Of a DNA stretch of 64,000 bases, positions 29,509 to 38,431 are shown piece after piece. Below the pieces are notes generated by a model that saw only the letters and a program-made list of their open reading frames with translations, made no database searches and had not been told where the DNA came from. The stretch is from contig NZ_FQXA01000001.1 of NCBI RefSeq assembly GCF_900129835.1, positions 620,001-684,000 of the forward strand, read 5' to 3'. Source of the stretch: Stutzerimonas xanthomarina DSM 18231. GTDB taxonomy: Bacteria; Pseudomonadota; Gammaproteobacteria; Pseudomonadales; Pseudomonadaceae. A program made the translations under genes and the position numbers. Each line of letters begins with the position of its first letter. Position 1 is the first letter of the stretch.

Positions 29509-30627
29509 TCAGCCGATTCGAGCGCCTTGGGCGAGCCGCTGACAGACCTCATCGGCAATCGCCAGGGCCGCGGTAAGTCCGGGCGATTCGATGCCGAACA
29601 GATTCACCAACCCAGCGATACCGTGCTCCGCAGGCCCATCGATGCGGAAGTCCGCCGTCGGCTCACCGGGGCCGCTGATCTTCGGGCGAATGCCGGTGTA
29701 CGCCGGTTGTAACGCACCATCGGGCAATCCCGGCCAGTAACGGCGGATGGCGGCGTAGAAACCATCCGCGCGGCTCTCATTCATCGTGTAATCGAGGCGC
29801 TCGACCCACTCCACGTCCGGGCCGAAACGCGCCTGCCCGCCAAGATCCAGGGTCAGGTGGACACCCAGCCCGCCGGGCTCGGGAAGCGGATAGACCAAGT
29901 GCCGGAACGGCGTCGCCGCCGCCAGGCTGAAGTAGCTACCCTTGGCGAAATAGCGCGGCGGCACCGATTCAGCGGTTAGCCCCGCCGTGCGCGCGGCGAT
30001 CTCTGGCGCGACATGGCCGGCACAGTTGATGACGCCGCTGGCCAGCAGCGTCATCGGCGTTTCACCGCCCACCTCGACACACAACCCCGCGTCGGTCACC
30101 TCAATGGACGCTACCGGCGCATGCAACGCCAGCAACGCACCCGCGGCCTCGGCATCCCCTTGTAGCGCCAGCATCAGCCCATGGCTGTCGACAATGCCGG
30201 TACTGGGCGACAACAGACCGGCCAGAGCATTGAGTTGCGGCTCCAGCGCCTTCACTTCATCGCCATCGAGCCGCTGCAGATCGTTGACACCGTTAGCGAT
30301 GGCGTGAGCCTGTAGCGCGTCGAGCCCCGCCAATTGGGATTCATCGGTGGCGACGATCAGCTTGCCGCAGCGCCGGTAAGGGACGCCGTGACTGTCGCAG
30401 AATGCATAGAGCGCATCGCGCCCGGCCACGCACAGCCGCGCCTTCAACGAGCCTTGCGGATAATAGATGCCGGCATGAATGGCCTCACTGTTGCGCGAAC
30501 TGGTGCCCGTGCCAATGGCCGCTTCGGCTTCCAGTATCACCACCTCGCGTCCGGCCTGGGCCAGTGCCCGCGCGACCGCAAGCCCCACCACACCGCCGCC
30601 GATGACCACGCAATCGACCTGCTCCAT
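29509..30627 (-). CDS. lhgO: FAD-dependent oxidoreductase of the L-2-hydroxyglutarate dehydrogenase family
   Basis: A 372-residue DAO-superfamily flavoprotein: N-terminal [21 protein letters not shown], then the family segment [25 protein letters not shown] with the histidine used in L2HGDH-type enzymes, the CGKLIVA segment and the C-terminal [22 protein letters not shown]. Such enzymes oxidise L-2-hydroxyglutarate to 2-oxoglutarate and feed electrons to the quinone pool. No LhgR-type regulator or glutarate hydroxylase gene is beside it, so the exact substrate is inferred. AGGGGA precedes ATG 30627. Confidence 0.78.
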   Translation of the reverse strand: MEQVDCVVIGGGVVGLAVARALAQAGREVVILEAEAAIGTGTSSRNSEAIHAGIYYPQGSLKARLCVAGRDALYAFCDSHGVPYRRCGKLIVATDESQLAGLDALQAHAIANGVNDLQRLDGDEVKALEPQLNALAGLLSPSTGIVDSHGLMLALQGDAEAAGALLALHAPVASIEVTDAGLCVEVGGETPMTLLASGVINCAGHVAPEIAARTAGLTAESVPPRYFAKGSYFSLAAATPFRHLVYPLPEPGGLGVHLTLDLGGQARFGPDVEWVERLDYTMNESRADGFYAAIRRYWPGLPDGALQPAYTGIRPKISGPGEPTADFRIDGPAEHGIAGLVNLFGIESPGLTAALAIADEVCQRLAQGARIG

Positions 30628-30731
30628 TCCTGTTCCCCTGCAATTAGGCGAGCGCCAGACTGCCGCAAGATCGAACCGCGGCCAAGCCTCGCTTGCCCAA
30701 CAGCCATACACACATGAAAACGGGAGCCACC

Positions 30732-31187
30732 ATGCGCATCGGCATCATCTCCGACACCCACGGCTTGCTGCGCCCCGAAGCGCTCGCCGCGCTGCAGGGT
30801 TGCGAGCGGATCATCCATGCCGGCGACATCGGTAAACCACAGGTACTGGACGCGTTAAGAGCACTGGCGCCGCTCGAGGTGATACGTGGAAATGTCGACA
30901 GCGGCGACTGGGCTGCTGCGATTCCGGAGCATCTCGACCTGCAGATCGGCGGGCTGCGCATTTACGTCACTCATGACGTTAAGACGATAGGCATCGACCC
31001 GATTGCAGAGCAGGTCGACGTGGTGATTGCCGGCCATTCGCACCAACCCAAGATCGAGCAGGTCAACGGCGTGCTCTACCTCAACCCGGGCAGTGCCGGC
31101 CGTCGACGCTTCACGCTGCCGATCAGCCTGGCTTTACTCGACATCGAAGACGGCCAGCCACGCGCGCAGCTGGTTACGCTGGGTTGA
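30732..31187 (+). CDS. YfcE/MJ0936-type metallophosphoesterase
   Basis: A 151-residue calcineurin-like phosphoesterase with all metal motifs: GIISDTHG (D-x-H), HAGDIG (GD), RGNVDS (GN), THD and GHSHQP. Members of this compact family hydrolyse phosphodiester bonds in vitro; physiological substrates are mostly unknown. GGGAG seven bases upstream supports ATG 30732 (MRIGIISD) over the frame start at 30693. Confidence 0.88.
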   Translation: MRIGIISDTHGLLRPEALAALQGCERIIHAGDIGKPQVLDALRALAPLEVIRGNVDSGDWAAAIPEHLDLQIGGLRIYVTHDVKTIGIDPIAEQVDVVIAGHSHQPKIEQVNGVLYLNPGSAGRRRFTLPISLALLDIEDGQPRAQLVTLG

Positions 31188-31208
31188 GCAGTGAAGCGTC
31201 GCGCGCTC

Positions 31209-31294
31209 CTTAGGATGGGTTAGGCCTGCGAACCCATCGCGCTTGGCGCATGCTCCTGATGGGTTTCGCTTCGCTTAACGTCATCCTGCGCGAA
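31209..31294. repeat. GATGGGTT-type palindromic repeat pair
   Basis: A stem-loop with perfect arms GATGGGTT (31214-31221) and AACCCATC (31231-31238) is followed by a second related element (GATGGGTTTCGCTTCGC...ATCCTGCG, about 31258-31290). It lies between the convergent phosphoesterase and YitT genes and may serve as a two-way terminator. Confidence 0.65.
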
Positions 31295-31299
31295 TAGGC

Positions 31300-32007
31300 C
31301 TAGCTCACGCCCATGTAGCGGTCGGTGCGGTGATTGATCGCCAGTACCAGATTTAGCGCCACGGCACCCAGCACCGACAGCGCAACCTTTTCCGGCGGCA
31401 CGATGAACACCGCCGTCAGCACGATCAACGCATCGATGCCCATCTGGAAGGTCCCGGCGCGCAGACCGACGCGCTCCTGCAGGAACAGCGCAAGGATGTT
31501 CACGCCACCGAGGCTGGCGCGATGGCGGAACAGCATCAGCAAGCCGATGCCCATGGCAACACCACCGAACAGCGCCGCGTAATAGATGTTCAGGTCGGCA
31601 AAGCGCACCCAATGCGGCGTCAGTTCGGCCAGCAGCGACACCAACCCCACCGCGATCACGGTGCGCAGCGTGAAGCTCCAACCCATGCGCCAGATGGCCA
31701 GCAGGTAGAACGGAACGTTAAGGATGAAGAACACCAGCCCAAAGGGCCACCCGGCGAAATACTTCAGCAGGAAGGCCAGACCGACCGTGCCGCCCGTAAG
31801 TAGCCCTGCGTGACTGTAAAAGGCGATGCCCAACGCCACCATAGCGGTGCCCAGGAGCAGCGCAAGCGCATCCTCCCAAAGCGGGTGGCGGACGAATAAC
31901 GCTGCAATGGTTTCCGCCTGGCCGCTGTTTGCGCGTTCTGCCTCATGCGGCCTGGCGTCCGCGTGCGCTTGGCCACGTTGCGCAGCGCTCAGCTTGTCGT
32001 TCTGCAT
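31300..32007 (-). CDS. YitT family membrane protein
   Basis: A 235-residue integral membrane protein of the YitT/DUF161 family with about five or six helices. Family features are the first helix LGTAMVALGIAFYSHAGLLTGGTVGLAFLL and the repeat-like FRHRASLGGVNILALFLQERVGLRAGTFQMGID. It appears to lack the cytoplasmic C-terminal domain (DUF2179) of the Bacillus-type members. About 30 polar N-terminal residues precede the first helix. ATG 32007 is preferred over 32040. Function unknown. Confidence 0.82.
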   Translation of the reverse strand: MQNDKLSAAQRGQAHADARPHEAERANSGQAETIAALFVRHPLWEDALALLLGTAMVALGIAFYSHAGLLTGGTVGLAFLLKYFAGWPFGLVFFILNVPFYLLAIWRMGWSFTLRTVIAVGLVSLLAELTPHWVRFADLNIYYAALFGGVAMGIGLLMLFRHRASLGGVNILALFLQERVGLRAGTFQMGIDALIVLTAVFIVPPEKVALSVLGAVALNLVLAINHRTDRYMGVS

Positions 32008-32099
32008 GAAAGGTGTCTCGTGAAAGCGGAGGGACAGCATAGAAGCTGACGCCAGGCGAAGACTTGGCGTCGGTCAAGGAAAACCCAGGGGTTTTCGGC

Positions 32100-32615
32100 T
32101 CAGCGCCGCTGCCAGATCTCGAAGCGGTAAGCCGGCGCTTCACCTTCGGCAGGATGTGGCTGGTTGTCGATGCGCTCCCATTCGGCTTCGTCATAGGCCG
32201 GGAAGAAGGCATCACCCGCGGGATTGGCTTCGATGCGGGTGAGATAGAGCCGCTGCGCCTGACTCAGTGCCTGGCTATAGAGTTGCGCGCCGCCGATGAG
32301 CATCAGCTCGCCGACGCCCTGCTCGCGCGCCCATTGCTCGGCGCGCACCAGTGCAGCGTCCAGCGTGGTGAAGGTTTCGGCACCTTCGAGGTGCAGATCG
32401 GGCTGACGGCTGACCACCAGATTCAAGCGGCCCGGCAGTGGTCGGCCCAGCGAATCCCAGGTCTTGCGACCCATGATGATCGGCTTGCCCAGGGTCATGG
32501 CCTTGAAGTGTTTGAGATCTGCAGGCAAATGCCACGGCATGATGTTGTCACGGCCGATCACATGCTGCTCCGCGAGCGCGGCGATCATAGCGAGGGGAAT
32601 TTGAAACTGGGTCAT
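32100..32615 (-). CDS. folA: Dihydrofolate reductase
   Basis: NADPH-dependent reduction of dihydrofolate to tetrahydrofolate. The 171-residue sequence carries MIAALAEQHVIGRDNIMPWHLPADLKHFK (active-site acidic residue in the PADL segment), the NADPH-binding GRKTWDSLGRPLPGRLNLVVS and LMLIGGAQLYSQAL, all as in chromosomal DHFR. Length is typical. It is divergent from glpQ across about 150 bases. Confidence 0.96.
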   Translation of the reverse strand: MTQFQIPLAMIAALAEQHVIGRDNIMPWHLPADLKHFKAMTLGKPIIMGRKTWDSLGRPLPGRLNLVVSRQPDLHLEGAETFTTLDAALVRAEQWAREQGVGELMLIGGAQLYSQALSQAQRLYLTRIEANPAGDAFFPAYDEAEWERIDNQPHPAEGEAPAYRFEIWQRR

Positions 32616-32685
32616 GGCCGCGAGGATATCAGAGGGCGGTGTAGGACGGTAAGCGCCGCCAGATACACGTCAACATCATCAAACG

Positions 32686-32723
32686 GTCATATCCGGTTTA
32701 TCGAAGCGTCAAGCTGACGTCAT
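32686..32723 (+). promoter_or_regulatory. Candidate Pho box upstream of glpQ
   Basis: Two 7-base half-sites GCGTCAA and ACGTCAT (32706-32712, 32717-32723) are separated by four bases, giving the 11-base PhoB period. A further GTCA at 32686 is exactly 22 bases upstream of the first, in phase with an intervening weak site. The promoter -10 box is not clear. Confidence 0.5.
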
Positions 32724-32769
32724 TGATAGGCTTCAGGCTAACTGCTCCCCTTCCATGGAGACGCCCGCA

Positions 32770-33882
32770 ATGGCCCGCCACAGCCGCCCTACCCTGCGCC
32801 ACCTGTTGACCGCCTGCAGCTTGCTGCTGCCAATCGCTGCGTTTGCCGCCACGCCCGACGCCTCGGTCGCCGCCAAGAACGGCCGTGAAGAGCCTCATCC
32901 GCTGGTCATCGCCCACCGCGGCGCCAGTGGCTACGTGCCAGAGCACACCCTTGCCTCTTACGCGCTGGCCATTCTGCAGGGCGCCGACTATGTCGAGCCG
33001 GATCTCGTCATGACCCGTGACGGCGAGCTGGTTGCCCGTCACGACAACGAGCTGGGGCTGACCACCGATGTGTCGCAGCACCCCGAGTTCGCAGACCGCA
33101 AGCGCACGCAGATGGTCGACGGCGTAGAGCTAACCGGCTGGTTCAGCGAGGACTTCACGCTGGCCGAACTGAAAACGCTGCGTGCCATCGAGCGCATCCC
33201 GACGATTCGCCCGGGTAACGCGCGGCTCGACGACAGCCTGGAAATCCCGACGCTGCAGGAGATCATCGATCTGGTGAAGACCCTGCAGCTGAGCGAGCGC
33301 CGCCGCATCGGTCTGTACCCGGAAACCAAGCACCCGACGCACTTCCAGCAGCTCGGCCTGGCCATGGAGAAGCCGCTGGTGCGCGTGCTCCACCGCAACG
33401 GCTACGCAAGCCGTAATGCGCCGGTGTACATCCAGTCGTTCGAAGTCGAGAACCTGAAAACCCTGAGCCGCATGACTCAGCTGCGCCTGGTGCAGTTGTT
33501 CAGCAGCGGACAGCCCTACGATCAACAGGTACGCGGCAGCAAACTGACCTACGCACAGATGGCGACCGCCGAAGGCCTTAAGGCGATCTCGCGCTACGCC
33601 GCGGGTGTCGGTCCGGAAAAGAGCTACATCATTCCGCGTGACGCCAACGGCAATCTCGCCCAGCCCACCGACTTTGTGCCGAACGCCCACGCCGCTGGCC
33701 TGAAGGTGCACCCGTACACCTTCCGCGCCGAGAACGTGTTCCTCCCGACCAATCTGCGCAACGGCGACTCCCCAGCCGAGCGCGGCGATATCGAAGCTGA
33801 CATACAGGCCTTCCTCGACGCCGGCATCGACGGGCTGTTCATCGATCAGCCGGACATTGCGGTAAAAGTGCGCGGGCAGTAA
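32770..33882 (+). CDS. glpQ: Periplasmic glycerophosphodiester phosphodiesterase
   Basis: Hydrolyses glycerophosphodiesters from phospholipid breakdown to glycerol 3-phosphate and an alcohol. The 370-residue protein has a signal peptide (LLTACSLLLPIAAFAA), the GDPD core IAHRGASGYVPEHTLASYALAI with its HR and H ligands, the metal-binding EPDLVMTRDGELVARHD and YPETKHP. Size and signal peptide match the periplasmic GlpQ type. ATG 32770 has GGAG nine bases upstream, against an ATG five codons earlier. The phased GTCA sites upstream suggest control by phosphate starvation. Confidence 0.93.
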   Translation: MARHSRPTLRHLLTACSLLLPIAAFAATPDASVAAKNGREEPHPLVIAHRGASGYVPEHTLASYALAILQGADYVEPDLVMTRDGELVARHDNELGLTTDVSQHPEFADRKRTQMVDGVELTGWFSEDFTLAELKTLRAIERIPTIRPGNARLDDSLEIPTLQEIIDLVKTLQLSERRRIGLYPETKHPTHFQQLGLAMEKPLVRVLHRNGYASRNAPVYIQSFEVENLKTLSRMTQLRLVQLFSSGQPYDQQVRGSKLTYAQMATAEGLKAISRYAAGVGPEKSYIIPRDANGNLAQPTDFVPNAHAAGLKVHPYTFRAENVFLPTNLRNGDSPAERGDIEADIQAFLDAGIDGLFIDQPDIAVKVRGQ

Positions 33883-33969
33883 TACCCAGCGCTACCCCGC
33901 CCGGCCAGGATGGCCGGGCATTCTTACGTCCGGATTGTCATGCCAAGTGATCGGCGCTGAGCGGGCGAG

Positions 33970-35160
33970 TCAGCCGATAACGCCCGTCTGGTGCAGCTCG
34001 GCCAGTTCCGCTTCGCTTTTGCCGAGCACACGGGTGAGCACGCTATCGGTGTGCTGACCGTGCAGCGGCGGCGCCTTGGCGACAACCGTTGGCGTACGCG
34101 AGAAGCGCAGCGGGCTGCGCACCATGCGCACTTCCCCGGCGACCGGATGCTCGGCGCTGACGACGAGGTTGCGATAGCCCGCCGTTTCCGACTCCAGCGC
34201 CTGAGCGACATCCTTCACTTCACCGACCGGAATCGCCTGCGCGCGCAATGCGCCGATCAACGCCTCGTTGTTCCAGCCCGCAAACGCGTCCTGCAGTATC
34301 GGGAGCAACACCTCACGGTTCTCCGTGCGGCCCTTGTTCTGGGCGAAGCGCGGATCGCTGTGGAGCTCCGGACGCTTGAGCACGTCCAGACACAGGCGGC
34401 GATACTGCTCGTCGTTGCCCACGGCCAAGGCGATGCTGCCATCGGCGGTGTTGAACAGCTGGTAGGGCACGATGCTGGCGTGAGCATTGCCGTAGCGTTG
34501 CGGCACCTTACCCGTGTTGAGGTAGCCGGACGCGACATTGGCCAGGAAGTGCAGCGCACTGTCGGACAGCGCGATATCCGCCGACTGACCGAGCCCGGAC
34601 TTCTCGCGCTCGAACAGCGCCGCCAGAATGCCCTGAACTGCATTCATGCCCGTGACCAGATCGATGAAAGCCACGCCCAGGCGCATGGGCTCGCCCTTCT
34701 TCTCGCCCGTGATCGACATGAAGCCGCTCTCGGCCTGAATGATGAAGTCGTAGCCGGGACGGTTCTCCATCGGGTTACCGCGGCCGTAGCCGGTAATCGA
34801 GCAATGGATCAGTCGTGGATTGACCGCTGCCAGCGTCTCGTAATCCAGCCCGAGGCGCTTGAGGCTCGCCGGCAGGAAGTTTTCAACCACGACGTCGGCC
34901 TGCGCGGCCAGATCGAGGATCAACTGGCGGCCCTCGGGCTTGCGCATATCCACCGCCAGGCTCTGCTTGTTGCGGTTGGCACTGAGGTAGTAGGTGGAAA
35001 TCCCAGCCTTGGCCGGCGGCATCCAGCTGCGGGTGTCATCACCCTCCAGACTTTCGATCTTCCACACCTCGGCGCCGAGGTCGGCCAGCGCCATGGTCGA
35101 CCAGGGCCCGGCGAGAATCCGCGTCAGGTCCAATACCTTGATGCCTTGCAGAACGCTCAT
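33970..35160 (-). CDS. Class III (CaiB/BaiF) CoA-transferase
   Basis: A 396-residue family III CoA-transferase that moves CoA between carboxylic acids. It begins with the conserved VLDLTRILAGPWSTMALADLGAEVWKIE and contains the catalytic aspartate in GVAFIDLVTG (Asp167), plus GYDFIIQAESGFMSITG and YQLFNTADGSIALAVGND. A strong AAGGAGG ribosome site precedes the ATG. It is divergent from the tctCBA transporter operon, so it probably activates the acid that this transporter brings in; relatives act on glutarate, oxalate, itaconate or similar acids. The substrate cannot be read from the sequence. Confidence 0.85.
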   Translation of the reverse strand: MSVLQGIKVLDLTRILAGPWSTMALADLGAEVWKIESLEGDDTRSWMPPAKAGISTYYLSANRNKQSLAVDMRKPEGRQLILDLAAQADVVVENFLPASLKRLGLDYETLAAVNPRLIHCSITGYGRGNPMENRPGYDFIIQAESGFMSITGEKKGEPMRLGVAFIDLVTGMNAVQGILAALFEREKSGLGQSADIALSDSALHFLANVASGYLNTGKVPQRYGNAHASIVPYQLFNTADGSIALAVGNDEQYRRLCLDVLKRPELHSDPRFAQNKGRTENREVLLPILQDAFAGWNNEALIGALRAQAIPVGEVKDVAQALESETAGYRNLVVSAEHPVAGEVRMVRSPLRFSRTPTVVAKAPPLHGQHTDSVLTRVLGKSEAELAELHQTGVIG

Positions 35161-35374
35161 CGCTCCTCCTTTTTATTAACTGAATGATCGATGGAATCGA
35201 AACTGGCGCACGCGGGTCGAAACCACAACAGATGGCCCGCAAACATCTGTGCGATTACCGAACCGGTTTTTCGTTCAGCATGGGTTAGCCCGCGTTCGAT
35301 CCTTTAAGGTGTCGGGGTCGTCTGGATGCCGACCGGCTGCATCGCCTCAACAATTACAAGAAGAGAACATCGCC

Positions 35375-36352
35375 ATGCCCCTGACTATGAAGCGCACCTT
35401 CAGCCTGCTCCTGCTGGCCGCCACACTCCCCCTCGCCTCGCTGACCCAGGCTGCCGAATGGCCGACCGACACCGTCCGCCTAGTGGTGCCTTATGCGCCC
35501 GGCGGTACGACGGACGTGCTGTCACGCAAAGTCGCGGACCTCTTGCAGCAACAGATCGGCACGGTGGTCGTCGAAAACCGTCCGGGCGCTGGCTCGACCA
35601 TGGCCACCGGACAACTGGCCCGCGGCGGGCGTGGCGCGGATCACACCATTCTGATGGCCTCTCCCGGGCATACCATCGGCCCGGTGATCTACAAGAAGTT
35701 GCCCTACGAGCCGGTGAAGGACTTCAAATTCATCCGCAACATCATCGAAATCCCCAACGTGATGGTGGTGCCGGCCGACAGCCCGTACAACTCGGTAGAA
35801 GAATTCATCGAGGCGGCCAAGACCAAGGAGATGACTTTCAGCTCCGCCGGCATCGGCAGTTCGATCCATATGTCCGGCGAGCTGTTCAAAACCATGACCG
35901 GCACCCAGATGACTCACGTGCCCTTCCGCGGAAGCGGCGAAGCACTGCCTGCACTGCTCAGCGGTGACGTCGATGTCTCTTTCGAAAACATGCCGACCGT
36001 GCTCTCGCACATTCAGTCCGGCAAGCTCAAGGCGCTGGCCGTCACCTCCAAAGAGGCCTCTCCGTACCTGCCGAATGTCGAGCCGCTGTCGAAGATCGGC
36101 GCGGACCAGGGCCTGGGTGATTTCGTCACCACCGCCTGGTTCGGATTGATCGCTGATGACCAGATGCCCGACCAGGCCGTCCAGACGCTGCAGACCGCAC
36201 TGGACAAAGTCATGGAGGATCAGAGCTTCAAGGACTTCGCCGCACAGATCGGTGGCGAGCCGGCGACCGAGGAAGGCGATGATTTCCGTGACTACGTCGC
36301 CGAGGACGTTCAGCGCTGGCAGCGTGTAGCCGGTCAGGCCGAGCTGAACTGA
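35375..36352 (+). CDS. tctC: TctC-type (Bug) periplasmic solute-binding protein
   Basis: Binding protein of a tripartite tricarboxylate transporter. The 325-residue product has a signal peptide (MKRTFSLLLLAATLPLASLTQAA) and the Bug-family core: VRLVVPYAPGGTTDVLSR and VENRPGAGSTMATG, the two loops that hold a ligand carboxylate, then FSSAGIGSSIHMSGELF. It is followed by the small and large membrane subunits. ATG 35375 is preferred over an upstream frame start at 35249; a second ATG at residue 5 is also possible. Confidence 0.88.
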   Translation: MPLTMKRTFSLLLLAATLPLASLTQAAEWPTDTVRLVVPYAPGGTTDVLSRKVADLLQQQIGTVVVENRPGAGSTMATGQLARGGRGADHTILMASPGHTIGPVIYKKLPYEPVKDFKFIRNIIEIPNVMVVPADSPYNSVEEFIEAAKTKEMTFSSAGIGSSIHMSGELFKTMTGTQMTHVPFRGSGEALPALLSGDVDVSFENMPTVLSHIQSGKLKALAVTSKEASPYLPNVEPLSKIGADQGLGDFVTTAWFGLIADDQMPDQAVQTLQTALDKVMEDQSFKDFAAQIGGEPATEEGDDFRDYVAEDVQRWQRVAGQAELN

Positions 36353-36365
36353 TCGGAGGCACGTG

Positions 36366-36866
36366 ATGAGCACCGATGCTGCGGTGAACCGCCCGCGCTG
36401 GGCCAATCTCAACACTTGGCTGGGCGCGTTCTGGCTGATCGCGGCGCTGGTGTTTCTGTTCTACCTGGTGCCGAATCATATCGACGAAGCCCCGATGGTC
36501 GACAACCCCATGCAGTCGCCACGCTGGCTTCCCAGCGTGGCGGGCTGGCTGATCGCGGCGTTGTCGCTGGCATTGATCGTTGAAGGCTGCTTGCGGCCGC
36601 CGACCCGGTCCTCAGCCGTCGAATCCGAACGTGCGCCGGCCCGGCGCTGGCTGCTGATGTTAGCCGGGCTGGGCGCCTATTGGCTGCTGTTCGATCTGCT
36701 CGGTGCCATAGCCGCCGGCATACTCGGCACGCTGCTGCTGTTTGCCGCTCATCCGGTGCGCAAGCCCTGGCTCTATCTGCTGGCGATCGCCTTGCCCTGG
36801 CTGGTAAGCCTGCTGTTCATCCACGTACTGAATGTCCCGCTGCCCTCCGGCACGCTATGGAACTGA
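36366..36866 (+). CDS. tctB: TctB-type small membrane subunit
   Basis: A 166-residue protein with four hydrophobic helices (for example LGAFWLIAALVFLFYLV and LLMLAGLGAYWLLFDLLGAIAAGILGTLLLFA) and a polar loop, typical in size and layout for TctB, whose sequence is poorly conserved. GGAGG lies before ATG 36366; a GTG three bases upstream is in frame. It lies 13 bases after tctC and 24 before tctA. Confidence 0.82.
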   Translation: MSTDAAVNRPRWANLNTWLGAFWLIAALVFLFYLVPNHIDEAPMVDNPMQSPRWLPSVAGWLIAALSLALIVEGCLRPPTRSSAVESERAPARRWLLMLAGLGAYWLLFDLLGAIAAGILGTLLLFAAHPVRKPWLYLLAIALPWLVSLLFIHVLNVPLPSGTLWN

Positions 36867-36890
36867 CGGCGCCCTTACGCGAGTAACCGA

Positions 36891-38369
36891 ATGGAAGGTT
36901 TTTCCGAAGTCCTGGACTTGTTTCTCAGCGTCGACAATTTCATCGCCATCTTCATCGGCGTGTTGATTGGGGTAGTCATCGGCGCGATTCCCGGCCTTAC
37001 CGCGACCATGGCCGTGGCGCTGGCCTTGCCTTTCACTTTCTCGCTGGAGCCGGTAACGGCGATCCTGCTGCTGGTGGGCATCTACAAGGGCGGCATGTAC
37101 GGCGGCTCGATCACCGCTATCCTGATTCACACGCCCGGTTCGCCGGCCGCCGCCTGCACACTGCTCGACGGCTATCCGTTGACGCAACAGGGCAAGGCGA
37201 AGAAGGCGCTGCAGATGGCGCTCTACTCGTCATGCATCGCCGATGTGTTATCGAACCTGGCGCTGATCCTGTTCGCCTCCTACCTGGCCAAGGTCGCGCT
37301 CAATTTCGGGCCGCCAGAGTTCTTTTGGCTGATCTGCTTTTCGCTGACCATCATCGTCTCCATCGCAGGCGACTCTCCGGTCAAGGGTCTGATCGCTGCC
37401 AGCTTCGGCGTCATCGTGTCCATGATCGGCATGGATGCGGTATACGGCAGCCAACGCCTGACGTTCGATAACTACAACCTGATGGACCGGGTCTCCTTCG
37501 TGCCGTTGCTGATCGGCCTGTTCGCGATCCCCGAAGTGATCGATTTCTACCTGAAGAAGGCCGGCCCGCATATCCGCGCCGCCTCCAGCGGGGCTGGTCT
37601 GACGCTTGGTGAACTCAAATCCAGCCTCGTCACCATCGTGCGCGGCTCCTTTATCGGCGTGATCATCGGCGCCATTCCAGGCGCCGGCGCCACCGCGGCG
37701 TCTTTCATCTCCTATAGCGAAGCCAAACGGCGCTCGGCCAACCGGGCGAACTTCGGCAAAGGCGAACTCGAAGGCGTCGCAGCCGCCGAGTCAGGCAACA
37801 ACGGCGTAGCGGGCGCAACCCTCATTCCGCTGCTGTCGCTGGGCATCCCGGGTGACGTGATCACCGCGATCATCCTCGGCGCGTTCATGATCCATGGGCT
37901 GACGCCCGGCCCGGTGCTGTTCCAGGAGAACCTGACGCTGATCTACGCGCTGTTCTGCGGGATCATGCTGAGCTCGGCGGTGCTGCTTTTCGTCGGCCAC
38001 GGCGTGATCAAGTATTTCTCACTGATCGCCGAGATCCCCAAAGCCATCCTGCTCCCCATCGTGCTGATGTTCTGCGTCTACGGTGCCTTTGCTGTGAACA
38101 ATAGCCTGTTCGACATTGGCCTGATGCTGCTCTTCGGCGTGATCGGCTATCTGTTCAACCGTACCGGGTTCGCCACAGCGCCCTTCCTCCTCGGCTTTAT
38201 TCTCGGGCCAATGTTTGAGGACAACCTCAGGCGCACGCTGCTGATCGGCCGCGGCGACCCCATGATTTTCTTCCGCGGGCCGATTACCTGGATCTTCATC
38301 GCGCTCACCGGCTTGTCGCTTTTCTTCGCCGTTCGGCGTTATTGGCAGGAGCGAATCCGGGCTCGTTGA
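36891..38369 (+). CDS. tctA: TctA-type large membrane subunit
   Basis: A 492-residue transporter subunit with about 11-12 helices. The conserved TctA segments are present: GVVIGAIPGLTATMAVALALPFTF near the N-terminus, YKGGMYGGSITAILIHTPGSPAAACTLLDGYPL, and the second-half repeat GAIPGAGATAASFISYSEAKRRS and AAAESGNNGVAGATLIPLLSLGIPGD. With tctC and tctB it forms a full secondary uptake system for a carboxylic acid. Confidence 0.93.
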   Translation: MEGFSEVLDLFLSVDNFIAIFIGVLIGVVIGAIPGLTATMAVALALPFTFSLEPVTAILLLVGIYKGGMYGGSITAILIHTPGSPAAACTLLDGYPLTQQGKAKKALQMALYSSCIADVLSNLALILFASYLAKVALNFGPPEFFWLICFSLTIIVSIAGDSPVKGLIAASFGVIVSMIGMDAVYGSQRLTFDNYNLMDRVSFVPLLIGLFAIPEVIDFYLKKAGPHIRAASSGAGLTLGELKSSLVTIVRGSFIGVIIGAIPGAGATAASFISYSEAKRRSANRANFGKGELEGVAAAESGNNGVAGATLIPLLSLGIPGDVITAIILGAFMIHGLTPGPVLFQENLTLIYALFCGIMLSSAVLLFVGHGVIKYFSLIAEIPKAILLPIVLMFCVYGAFAVNNSLFDIGLMLLFGVIGYLFNRTGFATAPFLLGFILGPMFEDNLRRTLLIGRGDPMIFFRGPITWIFIALTGLSLFFAVRRYWQERIRAR

Positions 38370-38431
38370 CCATTTCACCCTTGTGACCGGCAGCGGTTAT
38401 CCTCAGGGCGAGCTCTTCTACGAGAAACCGT

